64,000 nucleotides of DNA from Actinostola sp. cb2023 (lineage: Eukaryota; Cnidaria; Anthozoa; Actiniaria; Actinostolidae): NCBI GenBank assembly GCA_033675265.1, contig JAUJYZ010000687.1, forward strand, positions 97,973 through 161,972, read 5' to 3'. Shown one piece after another: positions 21,539 to 29,801 of this stretch (its first letter is position 1; each line of letters starts with the position of its first letter). Made by a program: the position numbers and the translations under genes. Below the pieces are notes generated by a model that was given only the letters and a program-made list of their open reading frames with translations, did no database searches and was not told the DNA's origin.

Positions 21539-22840
21539 AATAATTCCCTTTTAGGAACAATTATGAGCAATAATCCCAACGATGCTAACTGTCATGCACA
21601 AGCTAAACGAACAGTTCAGATCAGATTCTGCATGCAAGCATTCATGAGAGCTGTGTCTAAATATGACATGAGTAAGCGTACCGATAATACTGTTGTTGAT
21701 GATGTATGTATTAGTAAAGAAGATATTACAAATCAGACACCTCAATGCATACAAAATGGTAGATATTCTAGACTGCATTCAAAAGTAACTAATAGAGTCA
21801 GAGATAGAGAACCATCTAGGATTTCATTGAGAAAGGTTATGCAATCATTGAAATGTAGAAAACTGAGAAGGAAGCATAAGAACATGCTTAAAATGTCGGT
21901 CCCTGTTTCATCTGTTTTGCATAGTATTGCATCAAATTATAAACAATGGAATATTAGAAATACTAAGAGACAAGACAGTTTCTACAGTAATTACATGTAT
22001 TTTATTAATACTAAGACATCAACAATGGCTTATAACGTGTCAGAAAAAAATATTTTACTGTCTGGAGATATTGAACGAAGTCCTGGTCCTGTAACAAATA
22101 ATAGTACCTCATCTAGAGCAAAAGCTAGCCACAGATCAGACTTTGTGTTTAACTATAGACTGCTTCGGCACAGTTTAAGACCACTAGATGTTGGTGGTGG
22201 AGGTGATTGCTTCTTTAAGTCTGTATCGCATCAGTTATATGGTGATTCAAGTCATCATTTAGAGATTAGAGCAGCAGGTATTCAGTATTTAAATGATAAT
22301 CCAGAACGATTTATCGAAAGCAATGTAGAGAGATCATGGTTGCAATATTTATCCAATATGTCAATGCAAGGAACATGGGCAGATCATATTATTATACAAG
22401 CAGTCGCTGATGCAATGAATTTAAGGATTCACGTCATAGAATCCAATGAAAGTTTTTCAGAGATAACCTTGGTTGGAGCAACAAATATGATTCAAAATCC
22501 TAGGTCTGTATATTTGGGACACATAGGTGAGATGCATTATGTCTCAACGGTATCAGCTCTATCTGAAAGAAATTCAAATCGAACAGACAATGACGCTAAT
22601 TCAGGCAAATGTCCTGAAAATAATTGCAAAAGAAAGACCAATGATAACACAACAGGATGCCAAAAGAAACAAATGACACAAAATGTTGAGATTGAAAAGC
22701 CTTGCAATAGTAGTGAATGTACACAAGAAAACAGAATACCAAGCAAAAGTAAAAAGATAAAAGAGCAAAAAACTAATTATATGAAACAATATAAAGCTGA
22801 AGAAAAAGAAAAGAAAAGGTTATATATGAAACGTTATAGA

Positions 22841-23140
22841 GCGTTTAAGGCATCTGTAGAAGATAAGGCAGAACATAATGCATACAGGAAAAACTATAGA
22901 GCATCTAAGACATCTGTAGAAGATAAGGCTAAACATAATGAATACATGAAAAACTATAGAGCATCTAAGATATCTGCAGAGGAAAAGGCCAAATATAATG
23001 AATACATGAAAAACTATACAGCATCTAAGACATCTGCCGAGGAAAAGGCAAAACATAATGAATACATGAAAAACTATAGAGCATCTAAGGCATCTGCCGA
23101 GGAAAAGGCAAAAAATAATGCATATGTGAAAAGTTATAGA
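22841..23140 (+). repeat. Five in-frame 60-bp tandem repeats
   Basis: Units of 20 codons contain AEEKAKHNEYMKNYR with variations. They form a Lys-rich, probably helical spacer between the OTU and Cys-rich domains. Confidence 0.85.
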
Positions 23141-23625
23141 GCAAAGCCCAAAAGTAATATCCAATTTTGGATTTCAAAGTTTCACGATACAGTATCTTCA
23201 GGTCCACTGTACATTTGTACTTCCTGTGATCAGTTATGGTATAAACATAGTGTAGTTAATGCTGATAGACTTAGAAAGTCTAACCCTGACATTGACAAGT
23301 ATCTCTGTAATAAGACAAGTGTTGATAACATTGATGGGTTTTGTAAAACATGCTATAATCACTTGGTTAAAAACAGAGTTCCACCATGTGCTATTGTAAA
23401 TGGTATGGCATTCCCACAAAAACCAGCATTCTTTGATCTCAATGAATTAGAGTGTAGATTGCTCGCTCCAAGAATTGCTTTTCTAAAATTAATGCAAGCT
23501 CCAAGGGGAAGGCAACTAAAAATTCATGGCAATATTGTCAATGTACCTGCAGATGTAACTAATACGGTGAGCATGTTACCACGGTTACCCAGTGAGGCTG
23601 GTACAATCAAAGTGAATTTAAAAAG

Positions 23626-23631
23626 AACGTT
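23626..23631. repeat. Polinton target-site duplication, left
   Basis: AACGTT, repeated at 52173-52178. Six-bp duplications are the rule for Polintons. Confidence 0.9.
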
Positions 23632-23843
23632 AGTAGTAATAGAGGTTAGTTCAGATCACCGACCATCTTGAGCCCACGGTCCTGTAAAAAGGAAGGGGGC
23701 CTACTGGTCAGCGATTATTCCACAAAGTGAGCCTCCAGACAAAATAACTTGGAGTCAGCGGCTGAAAATGTCGGACAGTACTGGTCAGCGTACAAGGATG
23801 GGTACATAGGGAAGTGCGGTGGAAAAAATCAGTCAGTCATGAC
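23632..23843 (+). repeat. Polinton left terminal inverted repeat
   Basis: It matches the complement of 51962-52172 essentially base for base, except for a few differences in the last 30 bp. It overlaps the ATG of the first left-arm gene. Confidence 0.92.
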
Positions 23844-24600
23844 GAATTTCTCACCTCTCAACATCCAGATGGATATGGAGAAAGATAAAGCGTTGAAAAG
23901 AGTATTTGGTGAAAATTACAATAAACGTCCTGTATTTGGAGACACGGCTTTCCTCAATAACAAACGTTCAAAATTAGGAGAGTGTTTAGGTGTTGAGCCA
24001 GGGATGTTGGGAACCTATGGCTGCCATAGTGATGGATTGAGTGGTCATAGAACGTTTGGGTTTGGATTGATGTCGGGTACCCACACAGCCGAGAAGATGT
24101 TGGAGGAGATATTAGAGACGGTGCGTGTCAAGAAAATCACAGTTGACAACAACACAGTGAGTTTCGACTACCAATACTTACCTGTAGAGGAGCGTGGAAG
24201 ACAGAGAAGAAAAAGAAAATACGACGGTGAACCTATCTCCAAGGTGTACGTAGAAACAGAGAAAGTGACATTGGAGGGAAAGACAACCGTGGAAAGAGTA
24301 GGCCGTAAAGGAGAGTTCTCTTACCCACCAGAATGGTATTTCCGTGTGCTGGAAACGAATCAAGGATTCAAAGCCCCCACAAGAGATGCAGTGTTGGCGT
24401 ATGAATTCTGGGTAGAAAACCGAGATGTGCATAATTGTAACATCCCCAAGAAGTACCGAAAGGCTTTTGAAAAATCCTCAAAATGGGAGGTGGGGAATGG
24501 TGGAGTGGGCGGCGATGCGGCGGACCAAGAAGACGAAGAAGAAGAAAATGCGGAACAGTCCTGTGGGGTCCCTGCAAACCAGCAAGGGGGTCTCTTCTAG
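23839..24600 (+). CDS. Polinton left-arm protein, unknown
   Basis: Of 253 residues from ATG 23839, which lies at the inner edge of the terminal repeat. No domain is recognised. It has a Gly-rich middle (FGFGLMSGTH), a basic segment (RRKRKYDG) and a C-terminal Glu-rich tail (EDEEEENAE). Its end overlaps the next ORF. As the gene nearest the terminus it may be early expressed, which is inference only. No frame defect is seen. Confidence 0.6.
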   Translation: MTNFSPLNIQMDMEKDKALKRVFGENYNKRPVFGDTAFLNNKRSKLGECLGVEPGMLGTYGCHSDGLSGHRTFGFGLMSGTHTAEKMLEEILETVRVKKITVDNNTVSFDYQYLPVEERGRQRRKRKYDGEPISKVYVETEKVTLEGKTTVERVGRKGEFSYPPEWYFRVLETNQGFKAPTRDAVLAYEFWVENRDVHNCNIPKKYRKAFEKSSKWEVGNGGVGGDAADQEDEEEENAEQSCGVPANQQGGLF

Positions 24601-24953
24601 GGGAGTTCAAGGGTTGGTGTGTGGAGGCGTGTGGACGATGCGGTCAAAATCCAAAACCGGTTCAACAATGGTTGACGATGTTAAAGGCACAAGGTCAATC
24701 GTTGTTGGTGGATGGGGAAGATGTGTATCATTTGGGCGAAGGTTATGCTGTTGTATTAAATCCGTTCTGTGGTAAACATTACATCGTGTTGGATTTGCGA
24801 GTGACTGATAGAACATGTTTGTGCAATGAAGTAAATGGAGAAGGTGTGAACTGTCCAAACCGTCACTGTTACCCACCATGGGAAAGAACATGTCCTTACT
24901 GCGAGGGTAATTTTTTTCGGTGTGGATGTATCTACAAAAAGAAAGTCAATTGA
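24483..24953 (+). CDS. Polinton Cys-rich small protein
   Basis: 156 residues if it starts at 24483; an internal ATG at 24678 is the alternative. The first 40 codons overlap the previous gene in another frame and are Arg-rich. The rest contains paired cysteines (CGRC, CLC, CPNRHC, CPYC, CGC), suggesting zinc binding. It is unrecognised. Confidence 0.5.
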   Translation: MGGGEWWSGRRCGGPRRRRRRKCGTVLWGPCKPARGSLLGEFKGWCVEACGRCGQNPKPVQQWLTMLKAQGQSLLVDGEDVYHLGEGYAVVLNPFCGKHYIVLDLRVTDRTCLCNEVNGEGVNCPNRHCYPPWERTCPYCEGNFFRCGCIYKKKVN

Positions 24954-24971
24954 AAAGTGCGTCATTGAAAG

Positions 24972-25145
24972 ATGTTCTTCACGTTGATAGGGTTGTGGTG
25001 TATGTGGTTTGGACGTGTGGACAATGAAGATGCTTGGGAGCGTTTTGTCATTCGATTGGTTAACCAAATGCAGTCCGAATCCCAAGCTAATAACGTCACG
25101 GTGTGTGGTTCCATAAGAAGACCCGACATGTACGACGATTGGTAG
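24972..25145 (+). CDS. 57-residue protein with hydrophobic N-terminus
   Basis: The ORF starts MFFTLIGLWCMWFG, which may be a signal or short membrane segment, and is followed by a polar tail ending in MYDDW. It sits between and close to two other plus-strand genes in the compact left arm. Function unknown. Confidence 0.45.
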   Translation: MFFTLIGLWCMWFGRVDNEDAWERFVIRLVNQMQSESQANNVTVCGSIRRPDMYDDW

Positions 25146-25152
25146 ATGCGCG

Positions 25153-25413
25153 ATGGAACCCCAGGAAACAACAGACGTAGAGATGGTTGAAGACACGGTC
25201 CACCAATTGAAAGAAAACATGTTTATGGAGTTGGACCAGATGCTTTGGTATGCCAATAACAAACGTAGTTTGATGAGTGACCGTACTTTGGGTGTGACGA
25301 ATGACCGACAATTGATGCACGAATTGCTCCAGATGATACAATTCAAATTGAAAATCATTTCTGCATTACGAGATCAAGTCATAACGGAAGAAAGTCGTCA
25401 AGGAATTTGGTGA
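25153..25413 (+). CDS. 86-residue helical protein
   Basis: Acidic start and heptad-like middle (LLQMIQFKLKIISALRDQV), predicted helical. Its stop TGA overlaps the ATG of the next gene. Unrecognised. Confidence 0.5.
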   Translation: MEPQETTDVEMVEDTVHQLKENMFMELDQMLWYANNKRSLMSDRTLGVTNDRQLMHELLQMIQFKLKIISALRDQVITEESRQGIW

Positions 25414-25613
25414 TGACTGTGTGCGGGTGGACAATTTTTTTGGTTGCGTTTACATTTACATTGGTTTTCCAAGTAGTGGTTTATTTTCTAATACGGTCAC
25501 TGTCAAACCTGCTACCGGATCGGGACATCGAAAAGCTAGAAGAAGAGTCGGTTTCTTTACACTTGTCAAAACCTCTCGCAACCGTTGAAGAAGAAGAAGA
25601 AACATGTGGGTGA
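25413..25613 (+). CDS. Single-pass membrane protein
   Basis: 66 residues from ATG 25413. A long hydrophobic segment (IFLVAFTFTLVFQVVVYF) is followed by an acidic cytosolic-type tail ending EEEEETCG. It overlaps both neighbours by a few bases. Confidence 0.5.
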   Translation: MTVCGWTIFLVAFTFTLVFQVVVYFLIRSLSNLLPDRDIEKLEEESVSLHLSKPLATVEEEEETCG

Positions 25614-25753
25614 AGATCCAAAATTGTTGTTTGAACTGTATTGCGTTATTGATTTGTTGTTGCATGCCAAAAAGAGGAAAAGAGAAAAGTGGACCGAGCA
25701 CGGATGCACAGTTGGATGAAGTGCATCGTTATCTTCAAAGACGCACGGATTGA
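25604..25753 (+). CDS. 49-residue Cys-rich protein
   Basis: The N-terminal CCLNCIALLICCC cluster is hydrophobic and cysteine-rich, possibly a palmitoylated or membrane anchor. A polar tail follows. Its ATG overlaps the preceding stop. Confidence 0.4.
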   Translation: MWVKIQNCCLNCIALLICCCMPKRGKEKSGPSTDAQLDEVHRYLQRRTD

Positions 25754-25795
25754 ACGTTCATTTGTATTCACCTTCGGATTGAAACACAGCTCACC

Positions 25796-26218
25796 ATGAA
25801 GAGTGCTCTAGAAGAAATTGGCCTGTTGCTTATACACTTGAAATCGTTGACGGATATGCAAGACAGAATGTTGAACCAAGCGGTGGAACATCTGTTACCG
25901 CTTTTGGACGAGCAGACAAAAGAAAAAGAAGAAGAAGTGAAAGAGGCTGCAGACGAAGTGTTGTATGAAAGATTGAAGGCGATGGACGAGTTGATAAATT
26001 CAAGGACATGGCGTATTCCAACCACAACTGATCATGGCTTGTACGGTGAAGAAGATGAAGAGGATGCAGGAAGAAATCACAGAGAACCTAGAAAAGAAGA
26101 AGAAGATGAAGATGAGTTCGAAGCAAGAAGTGATGGAAAAAGCTCAGAGGATGGAAGAAGGTTGTTCAGTATGGTTGTCAAAAATCAGAACAGCCTGCTG
26201 GGATGTGATCGAAAGTGA
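25796..26218 (+). CDS. Coiled-coil protein
   Basis: 140 residues. The first 65 form a likely coiled coil (SALEEIGLLLIHLKSL, QAVEHLLPLLDEQ). The rest is Glu/Arg-rich and overlaps the next ORF in another frame, so the true end may be earlier. Unrecognised. Confidence 0.45.
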   Translation: MKSALEEIGLLLIHLKSLTDMQDRMLNQAVEHLLPLLDEQTKEKEEEVKEAADEVLYERLKAMDELINSRTWRIPTTTDHGLYGEEDEEDAGRNHREPRKEEEDEDEFEARSDGKSSEDGRRLFSMVVKNQNSLLGCDRK

Positions 26219-26363
26219 TTTAAGTGAGGTTTCGATAGAAGACTTCGAGCGTTGGATTTCTTTCCTTAAACCGTTGGCTCGTGAAACTCGTGACTTGTCG
26301 ATGTTCCTCGATTCGTGCGAAACAGTGTTCCAACAAGGAATAGAAAATCAAGACGAGCCATAA
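26034..26363 (+). CDS. Small Lys-rich/helical protein
   Basis: 109 residues from ATG 26034. A Lys/Met-rich start (MKRMQEEITENLEKKKKM) is followed by a better-ordered second half (SIEDFERWISFLKPLARE) that lies outside the overlap with the previous ORF. That non-overlapping part is the main reason to accept it. Confidence 0.45.
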   Translation: MACTVKKMKRMQEEITENLEKKKKMKMSSKQEVMEKAQRMEEGCSVWLSKIRTACWDVIESDLSEVSIEDFERWISFLKPLARETRDLSMFLDSCETVFQQGIENQDEP

Positions 26364-26411
26364 AAGCCAGCATAAATTCTTAACTTCCACGAAAACCACT
26401 TCACTTACACC

Positions 26412-26891
26412 ATGGATCTGTTCGGGTTAGACCGTTTTCAAGAGCGTCTCCGTGCCATAGATGTTTTAACGCAATGGGGAAAAATGGTATCGGCCTGGGA
26501 TGAAAGAATACGGGAAGCGTTGGTTTTCAGTTCAACAGAATCGATCGGTTTCAGTGAAGTTGATTCTTTGGTCGAACAGATTGTACGAGAGCTGGGATCC
26601 AAGCTGCAGTTGGTGAACCGTGAAAAGAAAAAGTATCGGGATCAAGTAAAGGTCACCCACGAATGTTTAAATGTGACTCCTCAACCAGACTCCACAACAT
26701 TCTCCAACCCACAGCCAACAGAGCTGAAAGCAAAACGCAAAAGAAAAGAAGAGAGACGTGTCAGGAGAAAGAAACCAGATAAAGAAGTGTGTGTGGAACA
26801 AGTAGTGCAAGAAGGAGAAACGGCCATTACCCCCGAACAACAGTTGGTTCAAGAATTAAACCAGTTAGAATACCTGTTGCAACAACCCTAG
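26412..26891 (+). CDS. Polinton left-arm protein with basic linker
   Basis: 159 residues starting MDLFGLDRFQERL. It has a helical N-terminal half, then a Lys/Arg-rich linker (KAKRKRKEERRVRRKK) that could act as a nuclear signal, and a Gln/Leu-rich C-terminus. Unrecognised. Confidence 0.5.
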   Translation: MDLFGLDRFQERLRAIDVLTQWGKMVSAWDERIREALVFSSTESIGFSEVDSLVEQIVRELGSKLQLVNREKKKYRDQVKVTHECLNVTPQPDSTTFSNPQPTELKAKRKRKEERRVRRKKPDKEVCVEQVVQEGETAITPEQQLVQELNQLEYLLQQP

Positions 26892-26893
26892 AC

Positions 26894-27016
26894 ATGCATC
26901 GTCCATGGTGGTGGTCCGCCTTGGTTCAGTTGGTTCAAGCCGTGTTAAAGGCTTTTCAGTTATTTGTTCGTCGTCACGCGTTACGTGAAGATTGTTGTAA
27001 AAAGAAGACACAATAA
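26894..27016 (+). CDS. 40-residue Trp-rich start protein
   Basis: The ORF starts MHRPWWW, continues amphipathically (LVQLVQAVLKAFQLFV) and ends in a basic tail. It is the last plus-strand gene before the convergent junction. Its stop codon lies inside AATAAA. Confidence 0.4.
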   Translation: MHRPWWWSALVQLVQAVLKAFQLFVRRHALREDCCKKKTQ

Positions 27017-27048
27017 AACTAGTTTGAACACAACTGTTTTTTTTTATT
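27012..27048. terminator. Convergent polyadenylation signals
   Basis: AATAAA lies on the plus strand at 27012-27017 and on the minus strand at 27043-27048. In both genes the TAA stop is part of the signal. This marks the end of both transcription blocks. Confidence 0.6.
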
Positions 27049-27994
27049 GTCGGGCAAAACGTACACGTTTCCATGAACGAGAAGGTGGTGTGTAGAAAAA
27101 GGGGGTAATTTTTTTTGAAGGGGTCAAAGGGTGGAAGACTTCCACCTTTTCCTTTCCAGCGGTAGAAAGGAACCATTTTATAAGGCTCCAAAGGGGAAGA
27201 CTTCCCCTTTGTCCGTAATAGTTAATGTATACAGGTTCCTTAGGTTCGCCGGGTTCAGGCACCCATCCCATGCTCGTCGTCCACCCTCGGCCTTTCTGTT
27301 TGGGTGGAAGACTTCCGCCTTTTTTCCAGTTTTTCCAGGTAAACCCTGGTTCTCCAGGTTGGGGGACCCATCCCTTGCTCGTCCACCCTCGACCTTTCTG
27401 ATTCTTCTTCTTCTTCTTCTTTGCTCTCTTGTTCTTTTGACCGCTACTCCCCGGAGTGTCTTTTAATTCTTCCAGGTGTCGTTTGGCTTTGAGAAGCCGT
27501 TGTTGCATTCGAGTACGAACACCCTCCTCCTCTCCAACGGTAGTGGGTGGAGTGGGAAACAACGGGGTGGGTTTGGGTTCAAACAATTGACGAGGTTCTA
27601 GAGCCGCTACCACCTCACGTCGTGCTGGCGTTCTCGATCGTCTCTCTGTGCTGGGAGTAATGGTTCCTGGTGTAATGGGGGTCCCCATCAACGTACCAGC
27701 AGAGGGTGTCCCTCGAAGGATTCGACTTTTTTTCAACAGACGTCGGTACATGTGTAACTTATCTTTAACTCTTTCCAATTTCACCGACACAGAGAGAGTG
27801 TTGTCTTTCATCAATTGGTCGAGGTCGTCTTTCATCTGTATCAACTGGTTGGTGTAGGGGGTTTTGGATTCTTCCTCACGCATGGCCATCGTTTTCATCA
27901 ACCGGTTCATGTCCACACCGGTGCTTCCCCCCACTTGTGTAACGGTGGTGGGGGGTTGGGTCATGGTCAAATACGCTTTCTGTGTGTACTTCAT
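27044..27994 (-). CDS. Polinton structural-type protein with C-terminal repeats
   Basis: 316 residues from ATG 27994; the longer open frame upstream overlaps the neighbouring gene antiparallel to nothing useful and includes a chance His run. Order: polar start, helical middle, Lys run (RAKKKKKKNQKGRGW), then repeated WVPxPGEP segments separated by GGSLPP. It resembles the late structural-type protein at this position in cnidarian Polintons, but the function is not known. Confidence 0.5.
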   Translation of the reverse strand: MKYTQKAYLTMTQPPTTVTQVGGSTGVDMNRLMKTMAMREEESKTPYTNQLIQMKDDLDQLMKDNTLSVSVKLERVKDKLHMYRRLLKKSRILRGTPSAGTLMGTPITPGTITPSTERRSRTPARREVVAALEPRQLFEPKPTPLFPTPPTTVGEEEGVRTRMQQRLLKAKRHLEELKDTPGSSGQKNKRAKKKKKKNQKGRGWTSKGWVPQPGEPGFTWKNWKKGGSLPPKQKGRGWTTSMGWVPEPGEPKEPVYINYYGQRGSLPLWSLIKWFLSTAGKEKVEVFHPLTPSKKITPFFYTPPSRSWKRVRFARQ

Positions 27995-28028
27995 GAGAAG
28001 GTTTTTTGAGAGGGGTGAGAGAGAAACC

Positions 28029-28547
28029 TTAAATAGTTTTGAGCGTCGATTCCATCCTTTGAATATCCCGTTCCAGTTCTTGAATTCGGTCTTGTCGAGT
28101 GGATTCGGGTGGTGGTGATGGTGGTGGTGATCTTGATTGGGAAGTTCGGGCCCTCTGACGGTAGTTGTGTTGAACACGACGGGCCCCCTGTTTCACTCCA
28201 CGACTTAAACCACGGAGCAAGAAGTTCATATTTTGACCGCCCCCTTTTTGAATCCATTTACGACGTTCGGACTGACTACGTCGGGGGTCTCCAATTTTCC
28301 GCCACAAGTTTTTCTGACTGGCCAATGTTTTAAGTTGAGCTCGAGGCAGTGGTAAACGTCCTTGGAGAAAATTGTACGTGATTTCGCTCATGGCATCCAC
28401 TTGATCTGGAGTGGCGTACTTGAGTAATTGACGTTGTTGGGTTGACGTGCCACGACGCAATGCGTCCCAGTAACGTCCTTGACGGTTGACACGACCACCC
28501 CTCATCATGGGCGACGACCCCGCCTGATCCTCTTCTTCTGATTCCAT
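28029..28547 (-). CDS. Conserved Polinton basic protein
   Basis: 172 residues. An N-terminal acidic patch, a helical domain (LLKYATPDQVDAMSEI, LQGRLPLPRAQLKTL) and a GGG-containing basic tail. The middle matches the pattern of a small protein seen in many animal Polintons (a run of LPLxxxQ...L followed by Lys/Arg and Gly-Gly). It is possibly a core or scaffold protein. Confidence 0.55.
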   Translation of the reverse strand: MESEEEDQAGSSPMMRGGRVNRQGRYWDALRRGTSTQQRQLLKYATPDQVDAMSEITYNFLQGRLPLPRAQLKTLASQKNLWRKIGDPRRSQSERRKWIQKGGGQNMNFLLRGLSRGVKQGARRVQHNYRQRARTSQSRSPPPSPPPESTRQDRIQELERDIQRMESTLKTI

Positions 28548-28753
28548 TCCCGTAATGGTTTACCGGCTATTGTGGGAAAACGTCGACCCCCACTTTGAAA
28601 ACGAGGAAATGCTTTCTGTAAACCGTCGTAACGGAGTTGTACACGTTTCTTTTTATACCATGCTCTCCCACGACCTTTCATCATCCATTTAGGTGTTCTG
28701 ACCGGTGTATTAAAAATTCCCCTCAACCTCTTCCACGGTGAAACGTTAACCAT
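28505..28753 (-). CDS. 82-residue basic protein
   Basis: Lys/Arg-rich throughout (RIRRGRRP at the end) with several aromatics. It overlaps the next gene's start by about 40 bases. Its position in the row of small basic genes suggests a DNA-condensing or minor core protein, which is inference. Confidence 0.45.
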   Translation of the reverse strand: MVNVSPWKRLRGIFNTPVRTPKWMMKGRGRAWYKKKRVQLRYDGLQKAFPRFQSGGRRFPTIAGKPLREWNQKKRIRRGRRP

Positions 28754-28788
28754 GACGATGTTTTTTATTTTTTTACGTTGCTCGGTAT

Positions 28789-29064
28789 TTATGTGTTTTT
28801 ATTTTTTTGCACCTTGTTCATGATGGCATCTCCAGCAAACCCCACCCCCGTACTGATGGCCCCTGACACAATGCTGGGTACAGCTTTCTTGAGAGCTTTC
28901 TTGGCCATAGTTTTTACTATCGTTTTGGTGAGTCGTCGTTTGAGTGCCCGTCTTACACTTGCTTTAACTGCACGTCGTGCCCCCGCACGGGCCAACCATC
29001 CCCAAAACCCACCACGTTGGTTGGTTAGTGTTTGAGGTTTCCGCCTTCTTCTTCTTCCAACCAT
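28789..29064 (-). CDS. Basic protein with hydrophobic C-terminus
   Basis: 91 residues. It starts MVGRRRRRK, then an Ala/Arg amphipathic helix (ARAGARRAVKASVRRAL) and a Gly/Ala/Val-rich segment (VSGAISTGVGFAG). The layout recalls adenoviral membrane-lytic or core peptides, but no homology is claimed. Confidence 0.5.
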   Translation of the reverse strand: MVGRRRRRKPQTLTNQRGGFWGWLARAGARRAVKASVRRALKRRLTKTIVKTMAKKALKKAVPSIVSGAISTGVGFAGDAIMNKVQKNKNT

Positions 29065-29067
29065 TTT

Positions 29068-29349
29068 TCACGGAGGAGGGACACCCTTGAAAGGTGTTGG
29101 AGCGGCACCAAAAGTAACTGTGTCCACTAGACCGTTGGCCAAACGTTTCCCAAAGTTTTCCAATCCGTGCACAAAGGATTTCCAACTACCACCAAGTTGT
29201 CTTCGACGTCCTCTTCCTTTATAGACGGGTAGAAGAGACCTTCTTCCTCCTTTATAGACGGGGAGTATAGTACGCCCACCGCGTTGACGACGACGACGAC
29301 GACGACGACGTCGACCCCCTATCAGACGAGTACTCATTCTAGTTCTCAT
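29068..29349 (-). CDS. Arg-rich core-like protein
   Basis: 93 residues from ATG 29349, chosen because it overlaps the stop of the upstream 40-residue gene (ATGA). An Arg run is followed by two LPVYKG repeats and a C-terminal helix. Confidence 0.5.
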   Translation of the reverse strand: MRTRMSTRLIGGRRRRRRRRRQRGGRTILPVYKGGRRSLLPVYKGRGRRRQLGGSWKSFVHGLENFGKRLANGLVDTVTFGAAPTPFKGVPPP

Positions 29350-29468
29350 GACTGTGTATATCGGTGTCTTTTCCACCACACTGTTTTATACTCTCTGTGT
29401 CGAATCTTCCGACCGGGTTTTACCCGTCGCAAACGACGTTGCTTCAAACGACGGCGTTTAGTCGACAT
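29346..29468 (-). CDS. 40-residue protamine-like peptide
   Basis: ATG 29468 to TGA 29346. Nearly half Arg/Lys (MSTKRRRLKQRRLRRVK), resembling a DNA-packing peptide. ATGA overlap with the next gene supports translation. Confidence 0.5.
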   Translation of the reverse strand: MSTKRRRLKQRRLRRVKPGRKIRHREYKTVWWKRHRYTQS

Positions 29469-29471
29469 TTC

Positions 29472-29759
29472 CTATAGACCGAGACCATAACGTGGAATCT
29501 TAGGACGAAAAGGATTCCAACCTCCACCCATATATGGTTTCGTGCGTCTTCTTCTCCTTCTCCTTCGACCACCGGTCATTTTTCCACTGCCCTTTTTCAC
29601 AGTCCATCCATCTTTTTGACCTTTTTTAAAGGCTTGGCTCAGATAATTTCCAAAATTCATGGCCCTTCGTCCCAGTCTTACAGTCTTCCCAACACCTCGA
29701 AAAAAGGATTTCACACCGCTACCGTGTTGAGTTCTTCGCATAATTCTTCCGCCTTTCAT
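29472..29759 (-). CDS. 95-residue basic protein
   Basis: A Gly/Arg-rich start, a helical middle (FGNYLSQAFKKGQKDGW), an Arg run (GGRRRRRRRR) and an aromatic/Gly end. It shares the Arg-run/Gly-Gly style of its neighbour, so the two may be diverged paralogs. Confidence 0.5.
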   Translation of the reverse strand: MKGGRIMRRTQHGSGVKSFFRGVGKTVRLGRRAMNFGNYLSQAFKKGQKDGWTVKKGSGKMTGGRRRRRRRRTKPYMGGGWNPFRPKIPRYGLGL

Positions 29760-29801
29760 CTTTCCACGTGTGTATTCTCCTCCTCCAAAAACAGTCGGTT
29801 C

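Larger units (their letters stand above)
21212..23631 (+). pseudogene. Helentron OTU protein / N-terminal part
   Basis: From ATG 21212. It contains five 14-residue repeats (21329-21538), then a basic region. An OTU cysteine-protease domain follows, with the active-site segment GGGDCFFKSV near 22200 and a late His in GEMHYVS near 22535. Five 20-residue Lys/Tyr-rich repeats lie at 22841-23140. After these comes a Cys-rich domain (CTSCDQLWYKHSV, CKTCYNHL) of the kind found ahead of the Helitron Rep region. The frame runs into the Polinton terminal repeat and stops by chance at 23671. The OTU domain in such elements is thought to process the polyprotein or remove ubiquitin; the exact role is unknown. 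Confidence 0.75.

Noticed and set aside
27994..28177. Seven-His N-terminus of the 377-residue frame
   Set aside because: That extension lies inside the coding region of the neighbouring basic protein in another frame; the ATG at 27994 is a better start.
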